Shown here: positions 22,435 to 34,450 of the stretch, in pieces
Numbering within the stretch: position 1 is the first letter of the stretch
Layout of the letters: each line of letters opens with the position of its first letter
Assembly: GCA_973895155.1 (NCBI GenBank)
Contig: OZ316893.1
Coordinates: 310,001-374,000 of the forward strand
DNA length: 64,000 nt
DNA from: Marsupella aquatica
Taxonomy: Eukaryota; Marchantiophyta
Reading direction: 5' to 3'
Translations under genes and position numbers: made by a program
The notes under the pieces: generated by a model
The model's database searches: none
What the model saw: the letters and a program-made list of their open reading frames with translations, nothing else
What the model was told of the DNA's origin: nothing

Positions 22435-23830
22435 TACTCGACGAGGGTCTCTGACATGCGGTCGCGCTATCTGGCGAGCCTCTTTGTGGTGGATTAGGGA
22501 CTTCCTCGGTCGTTGAGTGTCATTTACTTTTCATCCCAAGTCATTCTCGGCGGGGGTCTCCGAGATTCTGAGATGGATTCTCATAGACTTTTATCTAGAA
22601 TCCTACTTGGCGAGGGTCTCTGACATTCGGTTGCGCTATCTGGCGAGCCTTTCTGTGGTGGATTAGGGACTTCCTTGGTCGCTGAGTGTCATTTACTTTT
22701 CATCCCAAGTCATTCTCGGCGGGTGTCTCCGAGATTCTGAGATGGATTCTCATAGACTTTTATCTAGAATCCTACTCGGCGAGGGTCTCTGACATGCGGT
22801 CGCGCTATCTGGCAAGCCTCTCTGTGGTGGATTAGGGACTTCCTCGGTCGTTGAGTATCATTTACTTTTCATCCCAAGTCATTCTTGGCGGGGGTCTTCG
22901 AGTTTCTGAGATGGATTCTCATAGACTTTTATCTAGAATCCTACTTGACGAGGGTCACTGACATGCGGTCGCGCTATCTGGCGACCCTCTCTGTGGTGGA
23001 TTAGGGACTTCCTTGGTTGCTGAGTGTCATTTACTTTTCATCCCAAGTCATTCTTGGCGGGGGTCTCCAAGATTCTGAGATGGATTCTCATAGACTTTTA
23101 TCTAGAATCCTACTCGGCGAGGGTCTCTGACATGCGGTCGCGCTATCTGGCAAGCCTCTCTGTGGTGGATTAGGGACTTCCTCGGTCGCTGAGTGTCATT
23201 TACTTTTCATCCCAAGTCATTCTCGATGGGGGTCTCCAAGATTCTAAGATGGATTCTCATAGACTTTTACCTAGAATCCTACTCGGCGAGAGTCTCTGAC
23301 ATGCGGTCGTGCTATCTGGCAAGCCTCTCTGTGGTGGATTAGGGACTTCCTCGGTCGCTGAGTGTCATTTACTTTTCATCCCAAGTCATTCTCGGTGGGG
23401 GTCTCCGAGATTCTAAGATGGATTCTCATAGACTTTTACCTAGAATCCTACTCGGCGAGGGTCTCTGACATGCGGTCGCGCTATCTGGCAAGCCTCTCTG
23501 TGGTGGATTAGGGACTTCCTTGGTCGCTGAGTGTCATTTACTTTTCATCCCAAGTCATTCTCGGCGGGGGTCTCCAAGATTCTGAGATGGATTCTCATAG
23601 ACTTTTATCTAGAATCCTACTCGACGAGGGTCACTGACATGCGGTCGCGCTATCTGGCGAGCCTCTCTATGGTGGATTAGGGACTTCCTTGGTCGCTGAG
23701 TGTCATTTACTTTTCATCCCAAGTCATTCTTGGCGGGTGTCTTCGAGATTCTAAGATGGGGTCTCATAGACTTTTACCTAGAATCCTACTCGGCGAGGGT
23801 CTCTGACATTTAGTTTCCACCCTAAATTAT
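22435..23830. repeat. 169-bp tandem array, about eight units
   Basis: The GCGCTATCTGG landmark (GTGCTAT in one unit) starts at 22464, 22633, 22802, 22971, 23140, 23309, 23478 and 23647: every spacing is exactly 169. Units differ by a few substitutions but by no indels. A last diverged unit fades at about 23830. Each unit holds at least one inverted repeat, TCTCGG/CCGAGA around a 9-base loop (for example 22545-22565). 169 bp is nucleosome-like in size, but the array is short and lies next to a transposase, so a centromeric role is not supported. Confidence 0.93.
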
Positions 23831-23989
23831 TCTTGGTGGGGGTCTCTGAGATGGACTCGGGTCATTTGGGCAACAGTCTTTGTACTCGGCGAGCCTCTCT
23901 GAGATTGTAGATTTGTACGGACACGCGATCCATACAGAATTACATTGTAAAAACATTGAAAAGTATTGTACGGTCAGTTTTTGCATGCA

Positions 23990-25465
23990 CTTTTGGGTTC
24001 ATCCTTGTATTTTGGCGAGGGTCTGACATCAAATGTGGGATAGAACCAATTTGGGTCCTTCATTTGAAACGGAATACCCTTAATTTCATCTCGGAGAGGG
24101 TCTCTAAGAGACACAGTGTATGTTGTAGCTAACCCTTTGAAACTATTAACAGGGTCCATAAGTGGTGTCATCTGGCCAAAGTACGCCCACGACTCCATCT
24201 CAGAGAGGGTCTCCGAGAGGCTGGGTCTCATTTGGCGACCTTTCTGACCCAATATGCGATCTGGGAGAACTGCTCTCTGGCCACTTGGGGCACACGGCTC
24301 CATCTCAGAGAGGGTCTTCGAGCAATTGGGTTGCAATCTCGCTTCCCTTTCCACCCAAGACGCGATTGACAATTTTTGCCGTCTGGCCGTTCGGGCCACA
24401 CCACTCCATCTCAGAGAGGGTCTTTGACATCGGATGTTGGATAGAACCAATTTGGGTCCTTCCTTTGAAACGGAATACCCTTAATTTCATCTCGGAGAGG
24501 GTCTCTGAGAGACACAGTGTATGTTGTAGCTAACCCTTTGAAACTGTTAACAGGGTCCACAAGTGGTGTCATCTGGCCAAAGTACGCCCACGACTCCATC
24601 TCAGAGAGGGTCTCCGAGAGGCTGGGTCTCATTTGGCGACCTTTCTGACCCAATATGCGATATGGGAGAACTGCTCTCTGGCCACTTGGGGCACACGGCT
24701 CCATCTCAGAGAGGGTCTCCGAGCGATTGGGTTGCATTGGGTTGCAACCTCGCTTCCATTTCCACCCAAGACACAATTGACAATTTTTGCCGTCTGGCCA
24801 TTCGGGCCACACCACTCCATCTCAGAGAGGGTCTCTAACATCGGATGTTGGATAGAACCAATTTGGGTCCTTCCTTTGAAACGAAATACCCTTAATTTCA
24901 TCTCGGAGAGGGTCTCTGGGAGACACAATGTATGTTGTAGCTAACCCTTTGAAATTGTTAACAGGGTCCACAAGTGGTGTCATCTGGCCAAAGTACGCCC
25001 ATGACTCCATCTCAGAGAGGGTCTCCGAGAGGCTGGGTCTCATTTGGCGACCTTTCTGACCCAATATGCTATCTGGGAGAACTGCTCTCTGGCCACTTGG
25101 GGCACATGGCTCCATCTCAGAGAGGGTCTCTGAGCGATTGGGTTGCAATCTCGCTTCCCTTTCCACCCAAGACGCGATTGACAATTTTTGCCGTCTGGCC
25201 GTTCGGGCCACACCACTCCATCTCAGAGACGGTCTCTGACATCGGATGTGGGATAGAACCAATTTGGGTCCTTCCTTTGAAACAAAATACCCTTAATTTC
25301 ATCTCGAAGAGGGTCTCTGAGAGACACAATGTATGTTGTAGCTAACCCTTTGAAACTGTTAACAGGGTCCACAAGTGGTGTCATCTGGCCAAAGTACGCC
25401 CATGACTCCATCTCAGAGAGGGTCTCCGAGAGGCTGGGTCTCATTTGGCGACCTTTTTGACCCAA
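23990..25465. repeat. 401-bp tandem array, about 3.5 units
   Basis: TGTATGTTGTAGC occurs at 24117, 24518, 24929 and 25330: spacings 401, 411 and 401. The 411 unit carries a 10-base duplication near 24730. Within each unit a CATCTCRGAGAGGGTCT block occurs four times at roughly 80-110-base intervals, so the unit is itself built from four diverged subunits. These blocks are hairpin-motif copies. Open frames across the array on both strands follow the repeat and are not genes. Confidence 0.9.
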
Positions 25466-25530
25466 GAAGCATACTTTTCTACCGTGAAGTTCGCTAGAGT
25501 GTTGGACTTTTTTCTACTTCTCATATTTTA

Positions 25531-25552
25531 CCCTAAACCCTAAACCCTAAAC
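25531..25552. repeat. Short interstitial telomere motif
   Basis: Three perfect CCCTAAA units (reverse complement of TTTAGGG) follow each other just after the 401-bp array. This is the plant-type telomere repeat. So short a run may be a telo-box, which in plants lies in promoters, or chance from repair. Confidence 0.75.
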
Positions 25553-26568
25553 ATAATTGGCTGCCTTTATTAAGTCTCCTCCAACAAACCCTCCTTGATC
25601 TTGTTGACTTGTGCTCTTCCCCCTTCTCTTAACCCCAATTTCCTCTTTTAGTTAAGCCACCCAAATGATAATGCATGTGGGCAACCATTTCCTCTTTGAG
25701 CTGACGCACCGAGATGTTGACACGTCTCAGTAGGCCTCGGAATGAAATGACGGCGAGGGTCTCCTACATTCGGACTCATTTGAGTTGTAAGCCGAAGTCC
25801 CTAATTGTACCCTAAATGTACCCTAAACTCTCTCGTACTAGTGGTGGTCAGTACTCGCGTTAGCATTGTGTACTTTCTTGTTTGGGCCGTTAACATGTAC
25901 GTATCAAAGTATAGTTAGGATCTCCCGTATCTATTGCGTACTTTAGTGTTGTGCAGTACGTGCGGTACGTTATTCCTTGAAGTGGATGTCGTTCCTTCCC
26001 CGTCACTCTTCCACGGTGTGACACCTTAGGTTTGGCGCTCGTCTTTATCACTAATCCCCAGACCTTCTTACTCTGCCTCACTCTTTTGCATCCCTTACTC
26101 GTTCGTGCTCTAATCCGCGCTCTTCCTCAATCTTCGCATATTGGTCTGTGCAATCTCTCACTTCTCCGCGCTCACATCCGTGTTGTTCCTGCTCTTCTTC
26201 AGTCGTCCCACTCACGGTAAACTCTCCTGTGCAACCCTGTTATCGTGTCTACTGGATTGCGTTGGTGTTTTGAGGCAGTGAGCGTGTGGTAGCTTCTCCG
26301 TGAGCATTTAGGCAACATTTTTTTGTGAGCATTTGCGACAATGATTTGCCGTGAACGTTGGTGATTCTCTCATGTTTTTCTCTTGGCTCCCCCTTTTTCT
26401 TGATATGTCAAATCCATTTGTAGATGAATCAAATGTGTGAGAGGCTGGACCCCGCGTATCCTTGAAAACGGGCTCTCTCGGCGGGGCTCGCTGAGATCTT
26501 GTCAGGTTTATAGGTCGAGCTATTGCCGAGTAATAACTCTTTCATTTCTCATGTAATCTAAGGTCAAA
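25553..26568 (+). other. 5' region of BIG1
   Basis: No ORF over 65 codons looks coding. The region should hold the BIG1 promoter and 5' UTR. A hairpin-motif copy lies at 26476-26496 (TCTCGGC stem with GCTGAGA), about 75 bases before the ATG. Another half-motif, GGCGAGGGTCTC, is at about 25753. A possible 5' UTR intron is suggested by splice-like sequence between 26020 and 26440, but I cannot fix its ends. Confidence 0.4.
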
Positions 26569-27450
26569 ATGCCGAAGAGGAAAGACTCGACTGGAGCTGG
26601 ACCTGCCGACAGCCAAACTTCTCAATGGAGTAAGAAACCACGATCCAAGTCTCCTTCGCCAGTCACGTCTCGACTGACGTGCTCACAGGGTTGTCCACTT
26701 ATGGAGTCAGTCGACTCCAAGAGGAAGTTTGAGCCAAAGCAGATATCATTTGAGCCTATTGGAGCGGCGGAATTGGCTGATATTGCTGAGAAGGGAGCCT
26801 AGGAGTCTATCGTCTCCAAGTATGAGACAAAGTTTAGTAAGGATCCGCCCCGGATCCCCTTGTGCCGGCTCATGCCAATGGAGGCAGTGAGGAATCTTCA
26901 GGATGAGTCGATTGCAAAATTAAAAAAAGGATTCAAAGAGAGCGGCTATGTTGTGAAGCTCAGCGAGTTCCACATTACTGAGTTCAATGAAATTGGAGAA
27001 ATGCAGACAGTGACAGACTTCAAGCCATTTTGGGACCCTCTATGGACTCAGCTCAATGAACAATTTGAGCAAGAGTGCGATGCATTAGAGGAGTTCAAAG
27101 TCCTTAAGGACAAGATGTTTTGGGTTTTTGATGGAAACCACAGATACACAGCCTGGTCCGCAGTTGCTTCTGAGTATCCGGATCAATTTCAATACCATCC
27201 GTGCGTCAGATTCTCTCTTTTGAACGCTGGGAAGGACGGATTCAAGAAGGTTGAGCAAGCAATGCACGCTCTCAACTCGTAACTACTCTCATTCGCGTCT
27301 TTTTGCAAAATGTGATTACCCGTTTGTGTAAACCTTGTGTGCCATCCTGGAGAGCCTCTTTGAAATTGCCGCTATGAGTATTGTTTGTCATTTTCAGGAT
27401 AAGTGCGACTGTCGTGAAGACGTCCTAGTTTAATGACGCTGATCGGGTTG
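26569..27450 (+). pseudogene. BIG1 part 1: ParB/sulfiredoxin-like N-terminal region
   Basis: ATG 26569 starts a frame that is open to a donor at 27279 (GTAACT) except for TAG 26800-26802. A 119-bp intron ends with TTTTCAG at 27397. The next exon has TAG 27426-27428 and is cut after 27450 by family-B copy B. The N-terminus is Lys/Ser-rich and disordered. The region coded at 26860-27282 carries KLSEFHITEF and VFDGNHRYTAW; a D-G-x-H-R motif is the hallmark of ParB/Srx-fold domains, which bind nucleotides. Both stops are CAG-like, suggesting decay of a once intact gene. Partner regions are at 46368 and, inverted, at 59601. Confidence 0.6.
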
Positions 27451-28352
27451 TGTGGTGCGTCCCATGGCTCCCTAAACCCCAGAAACCCCCCTTCACAAGC
27501 CGATTCCCGCGGGTTTTGCGCTTGGCGAGGCCGTTTCCGCGGCTTAGCGGTATGGGACGCTGCTAACCTTCTACTACTACTATTAACATTTTACACACAT
27601 ATACTGGACAGATCCTTCATCGGGTCATGAGATACGTAGCCGGCCTAATCTAGGCCTTCCCTTGTCTTCCCCTCCGTCTTGTTAGGTATGTTTGGATTCC
27701 ACCGCCGGAATGATCCCCAATAGGCTTGGTTAAGTCGCTAAGACCTCTCTCAGCTCGACACATCCAACTCTCACTCCCCTGCTTACTTTCCTTCCTCTAC
27801 TAGTTGATGTGGGCACTCTTCACACAAGTTAATGCAACACACAAATAGCAAAATGACTCCTTTTGACTGAGTCATACCATGCACTTGCCATACAAACAGT
27901 ACATCTCATACACAAGCCCTACGAACTAAGCCGTGAGGCCAACTCTATTAAGCTCTTAGGCATGAGGAAACATGAATATACACAAGGGTCACTGTATGAC
28001 TAACCGAGAGCTTCTCTTACTACTTGATCCCAGCCTGGCTGGTGCAAACTAAAAACTTGCTAAAGAAGAGGCCCTGAGCTCCCCGCTGCCCAGGTACTTA
28101 TCCTGGTAGTGGATCCGCCTAATTCTTTGCAGCGTAAGCCTAATCTACTTAACTGGATCTACCTATGTACAGCGAGGCAGAAGTACAAGTGTTGCTCTTA
28201 CCAGTGGAACCGCAATCCCACTAAGCTAAGTGTCAGGGCCGCCTCCTGGTCATGATCCTAATCCTAAACTAAGAGATCTGAGCCCGCCCTGCCCACTCAC
28301 GCCTCCTCCCTCCACGTCCGCCCTTCCTAAAAGGAATGGCGCCCTTGCACCG

Positions 28353-31300
28353 TCACGACACCGGTGGTGGATCCTCAATGGACGCCCCCAATGCTTCCAC
28401 CTCAGCCACTGCCGTAGGTTCGTTTTCTGACAGATTACCTGCCCTTGACTGAGTCAACTCTCCATCGGCCTGACTGGGTCCACCCCCGGTAACGGCATCG
28501 GCTTCAACATCAGCCTCGGCTACGGCCTCAGCTTTGGCCACGGCCTCCCCGGCCTGCTCAAGAGGTGGATCTGGGATACCGGCCTCATTACTGAGTAGTT
28601 CGGCTTGGGCCACGCCATCCCCACCTTTGGTGATAGCGGGATCTATTGTCGTGTTCATGCCGGAGGTTGGTACCGGTTTGAGTACGGCTTGAGGGGTCGA
28701 ATAACCTCCGGACCCCAAAGGTTTCCGCTTCTTCTTCTTCACTATCTCCATAGTCGGTTCCTTTCCCTTGCCACCAACGTCCGGCACCGGGCCGTGTGTC
28801 ACGGCTGGTCCTTCGGCAATTACCACCCCGGGTAACTGGTTTGCCCCAACGGGAGATGGACCTGATGCAACTAAGCATTTAAATACTGCGGCTTGTTTCT
28901 TCAGCCGCTCTGTTTGGTTGTCGGCCCGCCGCTGTAGGTTCTCCATCTTCCTTGTGATTTCCTCCAACTCCTCCTGGGTCTCATCCAGGTCCTTACGTGC
29001 CTCCTCCAGCTCGTTTTTGGCTTCCTCCAATTCCGTGTGGGCTTCCTCCAATTCCTTCTTGGTGGTAGCCCTCTCCTCCTGGGTTGCTCTTAGCTCCTTG
29101 TCGAGCTCCGCTACAACCTCAAACTCCATGCTATTCATCTTGGCATAAGTCTGGTCGAGCTGGGCGTCCTTCTCCCGCAGGTCGGCCTTGAAGCTGGCCG
29201 TCAGGGACGCAAGCTCCTGCTGTAGCGCAATAATCCCTTGATAGGATTTCCCTAACTCGGCCTCCTTCTGCTCAAGGGCTTTGCGGATGACCTCGAGCTC
29301 TTCCTTCAGCGCCCTCTCCCTTCTCTGAGTCTCTGCCGCGACCCGGTTGTTGACTGCTATATGGGCCTCCTCTGCGTCTCTCAGCTCCTTCTTCCATTTC
29401 TCCCTGTCCTTGATTGCGCCGGCCAATTCTCCCTGGGTCTGAGTCAGTTTATCCTTGATAATCTTATTATCAGCCTGCGCGGTGTCCAACTGCCCCTGCA
29501 TGATGTTCAGCTCATGCCGCTTAATCCGCAGTTCATCTTGGGCTTTCTTGGCCGCCCTTAGATCTTCAATCTCGGCTTCCATCCTCCTAAGCCGCCGGAT
29601 GACCTCGTCCTTCTTGCTTCTCTCTAAAGCCACCGCTTCTTCTAATTGGTGCTTCTCCAACTGCTCCCTATGGAAAAAGGGTCCTACCTCCAACTCCTCC
29701 CCAAAGATGCCGAGCGCAAGTTCCCCACATATCTCACCATACTCCATGGCTCTATTTTTAGCGTAGGTGGAGTAAGTAGAAGTGATCGGCATCGCCCATC
29801 GCGGCCTCTGCTCCCAAGCCGTCTTGCGGATCTCTTCAATCGTGGCTAGAGGTTTGCTTCCTTTTTTGGTTAGCCGCCTGATGTCCTCCGGCCAATCTCC
29901 TCCTGGCAAATCCTTTTCCCTAGCCAGGGCTGCCTTTTCTGCTTCCCTAAGTCGCTCCTGAAATTCCTGCGCCGTCTACTTTATGCCGTCAAAGCTCGGG
30001 GGAGCAACATCTGGTGGGGGAGACTCGGGGCTACTCTGCTGGTTGGGGTCCCCTCGAACTACCCTTGGAAGTGTGGGGATAAACCGGCCACAGGTCCTTA
30101 CTCCTGGAACGTGATGGTCCGACCCATAGCTGGAGTTATCATGGCTGCAGTCCTCCACTGCCTCCTCCACCTCTTGGACTTCCGGCTTCTCCCTCTCCTC
30201 TTCGCCGGTAGGAGCTTCAGGCAATTCCGCCTCAAATTCAGAGCTTGAGACTCCCACGTACATTCAAACACCCGGCTTGGATTCTGGCCTGATTCTCTCC
30301 TTATTTCTGGTAAAGGGGTTTTCCCTTCTAAGTCTGCTTAGGTTGACCTCTGGGGCAGTATCCTGTACTGGTGCCGCTGCCGAAGCTAGTGCCGTCTTTT
30401 CCTTCTCCAGCATTTTCAGCAGATTTTGTATGCTTGGTTGCTGCATGGGCAAGTCTTCCTTCCTTGGCCTAAACACCTACTCAATCGTAGGGCTAACAGG
30501 TGGTTGAGGCCTCTCTGCTACCGGCCTCGGTGCTGGAGCTTCCTCGGGTGCCCTTACCTGTAGGGGAAGTACTGGGGCGAAGGGTTTTCCCTTCTAAGTC
30601 TGCTTAGGTTGACCTCTAGGGCAGTGTCCTGTACTGGTGCCACTGCCAAAGCTAGTGCCGTCTTTTCCTTCTCGAGTAATTTCAGCAGATTCTGCATGCC
30701 TGGTTGCTGCATCGGCAAGTCCTCCATCCTTGGTCTAAACACCTGCTCGATTGTAGGACTATCGGGCGGGTTGGGTTTCTCCGTTGCCGGTGTCTGCTCC
30801 GGGTCCTCCTCCGGTGCTCTTGCCGATAGGGGAAGTACTGGGGCAAAGATTTGACTTCTGGCATACCGGCACAACAGCGGCATGTGATAGCCAAGCCGGG
30901 ACACGCTTCCCACGCCGATCACCTGCTGTTCCTCCTTCAAGATCTTCTTCAGTTGGTTGAGGAGGTACCCATTGTAATCCCGGCTTGGGTCTGGCCTTTC
31001 TGCCAGGTAGACCTGAGCCTTGCCGATCTCTGCCCTCGGCAAGTTACAATGCATGGTCACCCGCAAGAAGTCGATCATCTCTCCTATGTGCGGGTTGGTG
31101 CAGGTGTTCCGGAAGAAGCCATTCTTCATTGATGGCCTGGGGAACGACCGGAACTCCTTGTCAGGCAAGGTCTTCCTGGTATCAACTTTGGTCTTATTGC
31201 CTATCGGCAAGCCAAACACTTCGGCAATCACCTTGGGAGTAAGATAGAAATCCTTCCCATATATCCTCGTGGAATTGGTCTCGGGTTCCCATGACCCCAC

Positions 31301-32201
31301 GAATTCTAATAGGTCTGAATCCGGCACCTTCGGCTTCAGCCATGGTAATCTTACAAAGGCCTCTAAGCCGGATCCGGCCATGAAGCCTTGGTACTTCTTG
31401 GTCTGCATGGCCGTAAAGCATGCATCCTCCTCCCGTGCAAAATGTAGTTGCACCTCCTCTGGTAGGGTTGCCGCCCAACCTTTCCAGGTGTCATCCCTGG
31501 TTGGAATGGCATTGATGGGATCGTCCTCCTCCTCTTCGGCTTCTCCCTACCTCCTGCTCTGCTGCTCGGCTGGCTTCTTTGGTGCCGCCGACCTCGTTCT
31601 TTTTGTCGGGGTGGCTTCATCGTTGATGGCTCCCTTCCTCTTCATTTCGGCTCCCGTGGATGTCTCTCCTAGCACGGTTGCCTTTGTCCACCCCTCCGTG
31701 CTACCCCTCAACTCCCAGGGTATGTTGTTGCAGCGTTTGATGGCTTCTCGGATGCCGACGACTCTATCTTTGCAAAACAGAAGATCGTCGAGCTGATTGG
31801 AAGTAGGAGTCCACAAGAACTCGGCCTTGATGAGTTCGCCTCCTAAGAAAGCCATCTTCTACAGCTCCCACAATCGAGCGAGCTCCTGCCGTTCTCGAGC
31901 TGCCCTTTCTAATTCTTCGTCCTCTTAAGTCTTGATGTACTTGGTTGCCCGTTCGAACAGGCATCCCCAGAAATGTGTCGCTTGATTGACGTTGCTCATA
32001 CCCTCCTTAGGTCGATCGTCGGTATCTACTCTCTCCCCGAGTGCTTGCCTAAGCAGCTGACAGTAGTTGGCCTCCCGTAGTCGTCTGCCTAGTTTTGTGC
32101 TCGCAAATGAGCCACCATTCCCTGCAAGCGCTCCTTACCCCTCTCCTCTTCCGGTTCTTCCTCCCGTTGATCCTTCCTAGCCGCCGACGCTTAGCGCGCC
32201 C
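28353..32201 (-). pseudogene. Family-B ORF1, copy B (main part)
   Basis: Collinear with ORF1 of copies A and D from codon ~22 onward; the first codons lie at 46247-46188, on the other side of the family-F insertion. It is broken by several stops (a TAG near 31548 and one near 31858 replace CAG of copy A; a TAA near 31926) and by the 266-bp duplication at 30316-30847. The coiled coil (29909-28900) is open and shows the longest uninterrupted frame, 518 codons to TGA 28353. Confidence 0.75.
30316..30847. repeat. 266-bp tandem duplication inside ORF1
   Basis: The block starting GGGTTTTCCCTTCTAAG begins at 30316 and again at 30582. The two units code versions of the same ~89 residues but differ at many positions, so the event is old or joined two different copies. 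The unit is not a multiple of 3 (266), which shifts the frame at the join. Copies A, D and E have a single unit. Confidence 0.8.
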
Positions 32202-32614
32202 TGTAAGTAGTGGGTATTTCCAAAATCATGAAGAAACTGAATTTTTTTTAATTTTTTATGGGGTTTAACCTCTAATTGTTGATAACAGAACGGAGATAGC
32301 ATTCTGTCTACAAGTTACGGTTCCCAAGTTTAAAGTAAGTTTACGAGTAAACTCCAGTTACTAGTTACGAGTTACGGGGTTGCGACAGTATACTAGTTAC
32401 GAGTATACTAGTTACGACTTACTAGTTAGGGCTTTACAAGTTGTGCCTTACGAGTTGGCGACCGATGATCGCGACGTCTTACGGCTACTTCCAATGGGAC
32501 TTAGCAACGGGATGGCGAACGCGAATTGAAGAAAAGGCAAATTAGACTTCGGGCGCTCACTCCTAACTTAATTCCTGCCACCTCTGTTGATTCTACCAGC
32601 TTCCCCACTCCTTA

Positions 32615-34068
32615 GTGCACTCAACATATCGAATGAGAGCTATGGCAAACCTCGGCATTGATGAACAGTACCGAGTTGACACTCTGGCAATTCCTAAGAG
32701 CATAGTCGCCCGAATTCCACCAGCGCCCGATAGCTATGCAAATTTACGGACTTCCTTACAGCAGCTAGGTTTGCAGCATCTACTTGCCGTTCCTTGGGAA
32801 GTAGAGCTCGACACATATTTGCAGGATTTTGTAAAGGGGTCAGTGCTTGCTCCTGAATTTTGACAGACTATTTGAGCTCAACCCAGCTTATGGACTGTGG
32901 AACAAATTGCTTATGCCTTCCGCTGCCCTTCAGAAGGAGAAGGATTGTATTCGAAGAAGAAAGATTTATCTACACCTTACTTCTCTGGGACTCGCAATCT
33001 CACCAATGGCTGGAATTTAACACAGTGTATTTATCCAGATTTGAGAGTGCTTCTGGAATTTCTAGTACCCATTCTACACCCGAAGAAGCCAACCATCTGT
33101 CCAGTGGCTTTGGTGAATACAATTGTAGCCGCACACAGTGGATCTGTCCAGGTGAATTGGGCCCTACTAATTTTCAATGTGATGAAGGATCAGGTGAGGA
33201 CCATGAAGGCAGGTAGACCCACTCGTCTGCAGATTTATTTGTCTCAACTCTATCATGCTTATGATTGTTTATATCCAGAGGAGAAAACGGAAAGAGGGCT
33301 GCTCCTGATTGAGTTAGGCATTGAAGAAGACCTAAGTATGGAAGAACCAATGGATGTTGTTCCCCTGGATTCTCATGATCAGAATGTGGATGCTGAGATG
33401 GAATTAGATAGGACACCTGCTCATAACTTAGAGCTGGTTCGACACCCTCTGCATAACGTGGTGTATTCACCAAGAGTTAATATGAGAGATCAACCTAGAG
33501 CTGGAGAAGACAGAGATTCTCCTGAGCAATCAGCCAATGTTGCTGAACTGGCTCTTGCAACTGTCAACCTAAGGACCAACCCCTCCACTCCTTCGAAGGC
33601 AGAGTCGAATCAGCAGCTTATTGATAAGTTGACATCTCTCCTCAGTTGCAGTAATGATGGACTATATGACGCTGTTAATAATTTGAGAATGGAGGCTGTT
33701 AGTTTGAGATCACCATTTCATGATCAGCTAAGTCCTGTCAGAATGACCTCTCCCCCAAGAGAACCAGCACCAATGGAATTTGTGATTTGTACTCCTGTCA
33801 CTGTACACCCCCCTCCCCTAGAAACAAGTGAGCCTATTCCAGTAACAGATAGTATCAGCTGTGTGGCCATTGTGGATGACTTGTTAGAACTACTACAGTG
33901 TGAACCTCGACAGATGGCATTTGTGGTCCGCAACTTGATCCAACAATGTCCAACTGCTAGTCCTACTCCTAGCCCAGGTTCGCAACCTTACAGCCCTGAT
34001 TCCAACTACGAACCCACAGAAGGACCCACCTACAATCGGTCACAATATGAGCACCCTTTTGACATAAA
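32615..34068 (+). pseudogene. Family-F ORF, 5' half
   Basis: One frame from about 32615, broken by TGAs at 32861 and 32873, then open to the CACTA insertion at 34069. The part coded at 33100-33300 (VNWALLIFNVMKDQVR, GRPTRLQIYLSQLYH) resembles proteins of the plant transposon-protein type, again by pattern only. A Pro/Ser/Thr-rich linker follows. The frame resumes at 43983 after the CACTA element is discounted. No polymerase, integrase or zinc-knuckle motif is visible. Confidence 0.65.
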
Positions 34069-34098
34069 CACTACTACATATTGGCCCCTTTTGCGAAG
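34069..34098 (+). repeat. CACTA left terminal inverted repeat
   Basis: Starts CACTACTACA and reaches TTTTGCGAAG. It pairs with 43950-43979 with about five mismatches. The transposase would cut at the outer C. Confidence 0.9.
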
Positions 34099-34450
34099 CT
34101 TTTTTTTGACGCCAGGATGGTCTTGCGATGTCATCGACTTCAGATATTTTGTGATCAAACACGCATCACAATAAACCATGCTCACAGGTTCGCAACATGG
34201 TGTTGCGAAGCTACATACCTCGCAATTTGTTTGAGATCGGATTGAATTCGCAACTCTTTCAGATACTATTCGTCTCGCAAAGTATTTGTGGATCCGCGAC
34301 CATCGCGACTGCATTTGGATCTCTTTTCTTTCATAATTTAGCGATAATAATGTACTCAAATATATATTGTGAACCTATTAGCTTCGCACAATATTGTGAA
34401 GCATAAATAGTCACAAGTTATCGAATCCAGTTGATTCGCAAAGTTGAGAA
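34085..34450. repeat. CACTA left subterminal TTGCGAA repeats
   Basis: Words such as TTGCGAAG, CTCGCAA, TTCGCAA occur about every 20-40 bases in both orientations. In En/Spm such short words are TNPA binding sites. The same words fill 43390-43979 at the other end and occur at 40790-41060 and 42330-42520. Confidence 0.8.

Noticed and set aside
22435-23830. Centromeric satellite
   Set aside because: Unit size fits, but there are only about eight units beside a transposase and the flanks are not satellite. No evidence for a centromere.
23974-25465. Long opposing ORFs (up to ~158 codons) across the 401-bp array
   Set aside because: They repeat with the array period on both strands, have no start context or domain, and follow from absence of stops in the repeat unit.
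25531-25552. Chromosome end
   Set aside because: Only three CCCTAAA units with unique sequence and genes on both sides.
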